From positions 62,001 to 126,000 of the forward strand of contig CAZCCZ010000002.1 of assembly GCA_964497495.1 (NCBI GenBank): a DNA stretch of 64,000 nucleotides, in the 5' to 3' direction. The notes below the pieces were generated by a model. It ran no database searches. It saw only the letters and a list, made by a program, of their open reading frames with translations, and was not told the origin of the DNA. Within the stretch, counting starts at the first letter, position 1. Each line of letters begins with the position of its first letter. Of this stretch, positions 60,690 through 64,000 are shown piece by piece. Origin of the DNA: CAXXOK01 sp964497495. Lineage in GTDB: Bacteria > Bacillota > Clostridia > Christensenellales > Aristaeellaceae. Both the position numbers and the translations under genes were made by a program.

Positions 60690-62369
60690 TTATTCCTCGG
60701 GCGCGAAGCTCTTGACCATATCCAGGCGGCCGCCCATATCGCAGAACTGCTCCGGCTGGCAGACCACGTCGATCACGTAGGTTTTTCCGCTTTCCTTGGC
60801 GCGCTTCAGCGCGGCCGTCAGCTCGTCCGGCGTATGCACGCGCTCGGCCATGCAGCCGTAACCCTGCGCGACCTTCACGTAATCCACCCGACCGTCCTGG
60901 TTGTAGGGCATTGCCACCGCGTATTCGTAACCGTAGGCGGTGCGCTGGTTTTCGCAAATCAGCCCCAGGTAGGCGTTATTCACGATCACGGCGATGACGG
61001 GCTTTTTGAACACGGAGGATACGGCGAGCTCCTCCCCCATGAAGGTGAAGCCGAAATCGCCCAGCACGGTTACGCTGTAGGCTTTGGAATCGGCGACTTT
61101 CGCCCCGAACGCCGCGGGAATTTCGTAGCCCAGCGTGCCTGCGCCGCCGGAGGGCAGGTACCGACGGGGAACGTTGATCTCCTGCAGCTGGCCGGACCAA
61201 ATCTGCGTGTTGCCGCAGCCGACGGTGAACATGGTTTGCTCGTCGAAGGCGCGGTTCACTTCCCGGAAGACGCGGTGCGGAAGGATGGGCACCTGGTCGT
61301 AATCCGTTTTCCGTGCCAGTTGCTTGCGAAGCCCGGCGATCCCGGCGGCGCGAGCGGGATTCACGGGCTTCATCCCCTTGCGTTTCGCCTGCGCCAGCAG
61401 CTCGTCCACCGCCAGCTTCGCGTCGGACACGATGCCCAGATCCGGCTGGAACACCTTGCCGATCTGAGCCGGTTCGATGTCAATATGGATGAATTTGCGG
61501 CCCTGGCGGTATACGCCCAGATCCCCGGTGTGACGGTCGGAGAAACGGCAGCCGATGCCCAAAATCAGATCGGATTCCAAGAAAACCTTGTTGCCGATCG
61601 GCTGGCCGACCTGAATGCCCGCGTGGCCGGCGTTGAGCGGGTGGTTGAGCGGAATGCCGCCCTTGGCCATAAAGGTGGTGATGACGGGAAGCTGCAGGTA
61701 TTCGGCGAAGGCGACGACGTCCGCCTCGCACTCGGCCAGCGTGCAGCCGCCGCCCATGATGATGGCGGGCGCCTTGGCCTCGTTCAGCATTTTCAGCGCT
61801 TCGGCAATCTTCGCGGGGTCGGGCGCGGGCTTGACGACCGGCGCCGGCTCGTACGCATTAATATCGAAATCAATGTCGGCCGTCTGCACGTCCAGAGGCA
61901 GATCCAGCAGCACGGGGCCCGGCTTGCCGCTGCGCATTAAATAGAACGCTTCCTTCATCACGGCGGGCAGGTCTTTGGGCTCGGTCAGGCAATAGGTCTT
62001 CTTGGCGACCGGGGCGCAAATGGTGGCGATGTCCACGCACTGGAAAACGTCCATTTTCAGCTGCCAGGTTTTCGCCTGCCCGGTGATGGCCAGCAGGGGG
62101 ATGGAATCGATGTTGGCCGTGTAAACGCCGGTTACGAAGTTGGTCGCGCCCGGGCCGGAGGTGCAAATGGCCAGGGCGATTTTATGGCTCGCGCGGTAAT
62201 ACCCGTCCGCCGCGTGCGTGCAGGCTTCTTCGTGCCGCATGCAGTAATGGTCGATCGGGGCTTTCTCTAAATACTGATAAACGGGGTTGATCCCCGCGCC
62301 GGGGATTCCAAAAGCGTCGGTGATCCCCTCTTTTACTAAAATTTGAACTAAGGCCTCTGCGACTTTCAT
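60690..62369 (-). CDS. ThDP-dependent carboligase, glyoxylate carboligase-like
   Basis: 559 residues with the three domains of acetolactate-synthase-type enzymes. Similarity to E. coli Gcl runs throughout: FGIPGAGINPVYQYL, SIPLLAITGQAKTWQLKMDVFQCVDIATICAPVAKKT, FYLMRSGKPGPVLLDLPLDVQ, GCRFSDRHTGDLGVYRQGRKFIHIDIEPAQIGKVFQPDLGIVSDAK and VNNAYLGLICENQRT. The ThDP-binding block is LGDFGFTFMGEEL. Gcl joins two glyoxylates to tartronate semialdehyde and CO2. A notable difference: Gcl has Val51 where other ThDP enzymes have the catalytic Glu, but here it is Glu47 (RHEEACTHA). The substrate may therefore differ. The isomerase-like gene follows at 12 bases. RBS GGAGGG. Confidence 0.85.
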   Translation of the reverse strand: MKVAEALVQILVKEGITDAFGIPGAGINPVYQYLEKAPIDHYCMRHEEACTHAADGYYRASHKIALAICTSGPGATNFVTGVYTANIDSIPLLAITGQAKTWQLKMDVFQCVDIATICAPVAKKTYCLTEPKDLPAVMKEAFYLMRSGKPGPVLLDLPLDVQTADIDFDINAYEPAPVVKPAPDPAKIAEALKMLNEAKAPAIIMGGGCTLAECEADVVAFAEYLQLPVITTFMAKGGIPLNHPLNAGHAGIQVGQPIGNKVFLESDLILGIGCRFSDRHTGDLGVYRQGRKFIHIDIEPAQIGKVFQPDLGIVSDAKLAVDELLAQAKRKGMKPVNPARAAGIAGLRKQLARKTDYDQVPILPHRVFREVNRAFDEQTMFTVGCGNTQIWSGQLQEINVPRRYLPSGGAGTLGYEIPAAFGAKVADSKAYSVTVLGDFGFTFMGEELAVSSVFKKPVIAVIVNNAYLGLICENQRTAYGYEYAVAMPYNQDGRVDYVKVAQGYGCMAERVHTPDELTAALKRAKESGKTYVIDVVCQPEQFCDMGGRLDMVKSFAPEE

Positions 62370-62392
62370 TTCAAGCCCTCCATTTCATTAAG

Positions 62393-62444
62393 TGAAATCA
62401 TCTTTCACTATCAATATTTTAAACCGATCCGAAAACTTTGTCAA
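62393..62444 (-). promoter_or_regulatory. Promoter and operator of the gcl-like operon (site 2)
   Basis: Minus strand: TTGACA (62444-62439), 17 bases, TAAAAT (62421-62416), near consensus. TGAAATCATCTTTCA (62393-62407) fits TGAAA-N5-TTTCA and covers the expected start site. A second, reversed repeat TTTCA-N5-TGAAA (62383-62397) overlaps it. Confidence 0.78.
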
Positions 62445-62539
62445 CTTGTTTATCGTTTTTTAACAAAAACTCTATGATGTTCTATTCTCTTTCGCCGGGG
62501 CGGGATCTCCGGAAACCGGGCAAAGGGGAGATGCCGAAA

Positions 62540-62554
62540 TGAAATATGGTTTCA
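62540..62554. promoter_or_regulatory. TGAAATATGGTTTCA, proposed IclR-family operator (site 3)
   Basis: Arms extend to 8 bp on each side (62537-62557). Unlike sites 1 and 2 it lies upstream of its promoter's -35 (62563), a position more typical of activation, or of repression of the leftward promoter from a distance. Confidence 0.72.
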
Positions 62555-62562
62555 TTTACATC

Positions 62563-62591
62563 TTGATCTTTTTTGGCCCCGCCCCTATAAT
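62563..62591 (+). promoter_or_regulatory. Promoter of the LarA-family gene
   Basis: TTGATC (62563-62568), 17 bases, TATAAT (62586-62591). About 180 bases of GC-rich leader follow before the ATG; I recognise no riboswitch in it. Confidence 0.8.
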
Positions 62592-62778
62592 AACCGGGAA
62601 TCCTTTTCCCTGGCGCGATGCATCCTGCGGACACCGGACGGACCGGCCCGAACGGCGGCGCCTTGCCGGAAAACGGGTTTCCCCAACGGCGGGAAAAGCC
62701 CCCGAAGCGGAACGCCGCGCTGAAAGCGGGCGCTCCCGTCCACCGTCTAACCGCTTGTTTGATTGAAAGGGCGTTGTT

Positions 62779-64000
62779 ATGCTCCTGTCTCTTCCGTACG
62801 ATCTGGGGTACCAAAGCGTGGAACTGCCGGACGCGCGTGTGCGGGCGGTGCTGACGCCCGGCGCCGCGCCGAAAACGGACGCCTCGCAGGACGAAACGGT
62901 CGCCGAGGCACTGAGCCATCCGCTGGACAGCCCGCCGCTTTCCGTTTTATCGAAAAACGCGAAGCGTGTGCTGGTCATTTCCAGCGACCATACGAGGCCG
63001 GTTCCCAGCGGCGTCCTCATGCCGCGGCTCCTTCGGGAGATCCGGGCGGGCAATCCCCGCGCCGAAATTAAAATTCTCATTTCCACCGGCTGCCACCGCC
63101 CCAGCACCCGCGAGGAGCTGTTGCGGAAATTCGGGCCGGATATCGTGAACGAGGAAGAAATCGTCAACCACGACAGTACGGACGCGGACGGGATGATCGA
63201 TTTGGGCGTTCTGCCGTCCGGCGGAAGGCTGCGGGTGAACCGGCTGGCGGCCTGGGCGGATCTGGTGGTAGGGGAGGGGTTCATCGAGCCCCACTTTTTC
63301 GCGGGCTTTTCCGGCGGCAGAAAAAGCATCCTGCCCGGTATAGCCTCGGCGGAAACGGTGCTTTATAACCATTGCGCTCCGTTCATCGCAGACCCGAAGG
63401 CGAGGACGGGCATTTTACAGGGCAACCCCATCCACCGGGATATGCTTTACGCGGCGAAGGCGGCCAACCTCGGCTTCATCCTCAACGTGGCGCTGGACGA
63501 GCGAAAGCGGATTATCGGCGCGTGGGCGGGGAATTTTCAAACGGCGCACGAGGCGGGCTGCGCCTTCGTACGGGAACACAGCTCCGTGCCCGCCGTGCCG
63601 GGGGACGTCGTGCTGACGTCCAACGGAGGCTATCCGCTGGATCAGAACGTCTACCAGGCGGTCAAGTGCATGACCGCGGCGGAAAGCTGCGTACGGCGGG
63701 ACGGCGTGATCATCGTATCGGCGGCCTGCCGGGACGGCGCTGGCGGGGGGAACTTCTTCCGGCAGTCCAGTCAAAACCTGAGCCCGTCGGAGATTCTGAA
63801 TCAAATCCGGGCGGTGCCCCCCGACCGGACGGAACCCGACCAGTGGCAGACGCAGATTCTGATGCGCGTGCTGACCAAAGCCCGCGTGATCATGGTTACG
63901 GACCCGTCCCTGAAGGAGACGGTCGAAAAGATGCACATGGCCTACGCGCCCACGCTGGAGGCGGCGGTTCGGGCGGCCGAACGCACGGCGCCCGGCGGGC
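62779..64000 (+). CDS. LarA-family (lactate racemase-like) nickel-dependent racemase/epimerase, 3' end outside the window
   Basis: 407 codons are visible and the frame runs off the edge. The LarA layout is plain: ISSDHTRPVP near the N-terminus, STGCHRPSTREEL, VNHDST, GEGFIEPHFFAGFSGGRKSILPGIA with the lysine that holds the nickel-pincer cofactor in LarA, and NHCAPFIADPKARTGILQGNPIHRDM. LarA relatives racemise or epimerise 2-hydroxy acids such as lactate, malate or aldonates. Next to glycerate-forming genes, a hydroxy acid of this pathway or a sugar acid is likely. Expression starts from its own promoter with an upstream operator shared with the gcl-like operon. No nickel-pincer synthesis genes (larBCE) are in the window. 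Start ATG 62779. Confidence 0.88.
   Translation, partial: MLLSLPYDLGYQSVELPDARVRAVLTPGAAPKTDASQDETVAEALSHPLDSPPLSVLSKNAKRVLVISSDHTRPVPSGVLMPRLLREIRAGNPRAEIKILISTGCHRPSTREELLRKFGPDIVNEEEIVNHDSTDADGMIDLGVLPSGGRLRVNRLAAWADLVVGEGFIEPHFFAGFSGGRKSILPGIASAETVLYNHCAPFIADPKARTGILQGNPIHRDMLYAAKAANLGFILNVALDERKRIIGAWAGNFQTAHEAGCAFVREHSSVPAVPGDVVLTSNGGYPLDQNVYQAVKCMTAAESCVRRDGVIIVSAACRDGAGGGNFFRQSSQNLSPSEILNQIRAVPPDRTEPDQWQTQILMRVLTKARVIMVTDPSLKETVEKMHMAYAPTLEAAVRAAERTAPGG

Noticed and set aside
62592..62778. Nickel-sensing or other riboswitch in the long leader of the LarA-family gene
   Set aside because: A metal-responsive leader would make sense, but I cannot match any conserved riboswitch core in these bases; a covariance-model search would decide.

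Overview
The window is GC-rich chromosomal DNA from what looks like an anaerobic, sugar-fermenting member of the Clostridia. The evidence is consensus sigma-A promoters, GGAGG-type ribosome binding sites with many GTG/TTG starts, a YesM/YesN-type two-component pair beside an Lpl-type importer, an oxygen-sensitive glycyl radical enzyme and several LacI-family regulators. I cannot name the genus. Six ABC import systems dominate. Five of their six substrate-binding proteins carry an ordinary A-x-A signal peptide rather than a lipobox. A stable hairpin follows each of the six binding-protein genes inside its operon.

Layout, left to right. 0-2.6 kb: a CoA-transferase (cut by the window edge) under a TetR-type operator, the TetR gene, and a small flavin-fold protein. 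2.8-4.3 kb: a secreted S41-type peptidase. 4.8-11.8 kb: a LacI regulator, an Afu/Fbp-type ABC importer, an inositol-monophosphatase-family phosphatase and a PhnP-like metallo-hydrolase, which together suggest import and dephosphorylation of a phosphorylated organic compound. 11.8-17.9 kb: sensor kinase, two permeases, binding protein and AraC-type response regulator. 18.1 kb: an MgtC-family protein. 18.9-25.9 kb (minus strand): a complete ribose operon, rbsR-esterase-rbsB-rbsA-rbsC-rbsD-rbsK. 26.3-31.3 kb (minus): branched-chain amino acid transporter livJHMGF. 31.8 kb: a cytidylate-kinase-like protein. 32.5-42.9 kb: LacI regulator divergent from a glycyl radical enzyme, its activase, a rhamnulokinase-type kinase, a sugar ABC importer and a class II aldolase.

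A 5.3 kb AT-rich element (43.0-48.3 kb) interrupts a tRNA-Arg(CCU) gene in the anticodon arm. It carries a SIR2-like protein (a candidate NAD-consuming phage-defence effector), a serine recombinase, a putative replication initiator and a tyrosine integrase. Unusually, the element brings its own promoter and 5' half of the tRNA. The working tRNA is therefore a hybrid of element 5' half and host 3' half, and the host's original promoter and 5' half is stranded at the other end. A third, 15-bp piece of the same tRNA sequence sits inside the 3' end of the SIR2-like gene, a trace of earlier recombination.

48.8-64 kb: a six-gene minus-strand operon (binding protein, two permeases, a glycosidase-like protein, two paralogous FAD oxidoreductases), a hydroxypyruvate/glycerate reductase-like gene divergent from an IclR regulator, a glyoxylate-carboligase-like enzyme with a hydroxypyruvate-isomerase-like partner, and a LarA-family racemase cut by the right edge. 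Three copies of the palindrome TGAAA-N5-TTTCA sit at the promoters of three of these units, so this appears to be one locally encoded IclR regulon that feeds C2/C3 hydroxy- and oxo-acids into glycerate.
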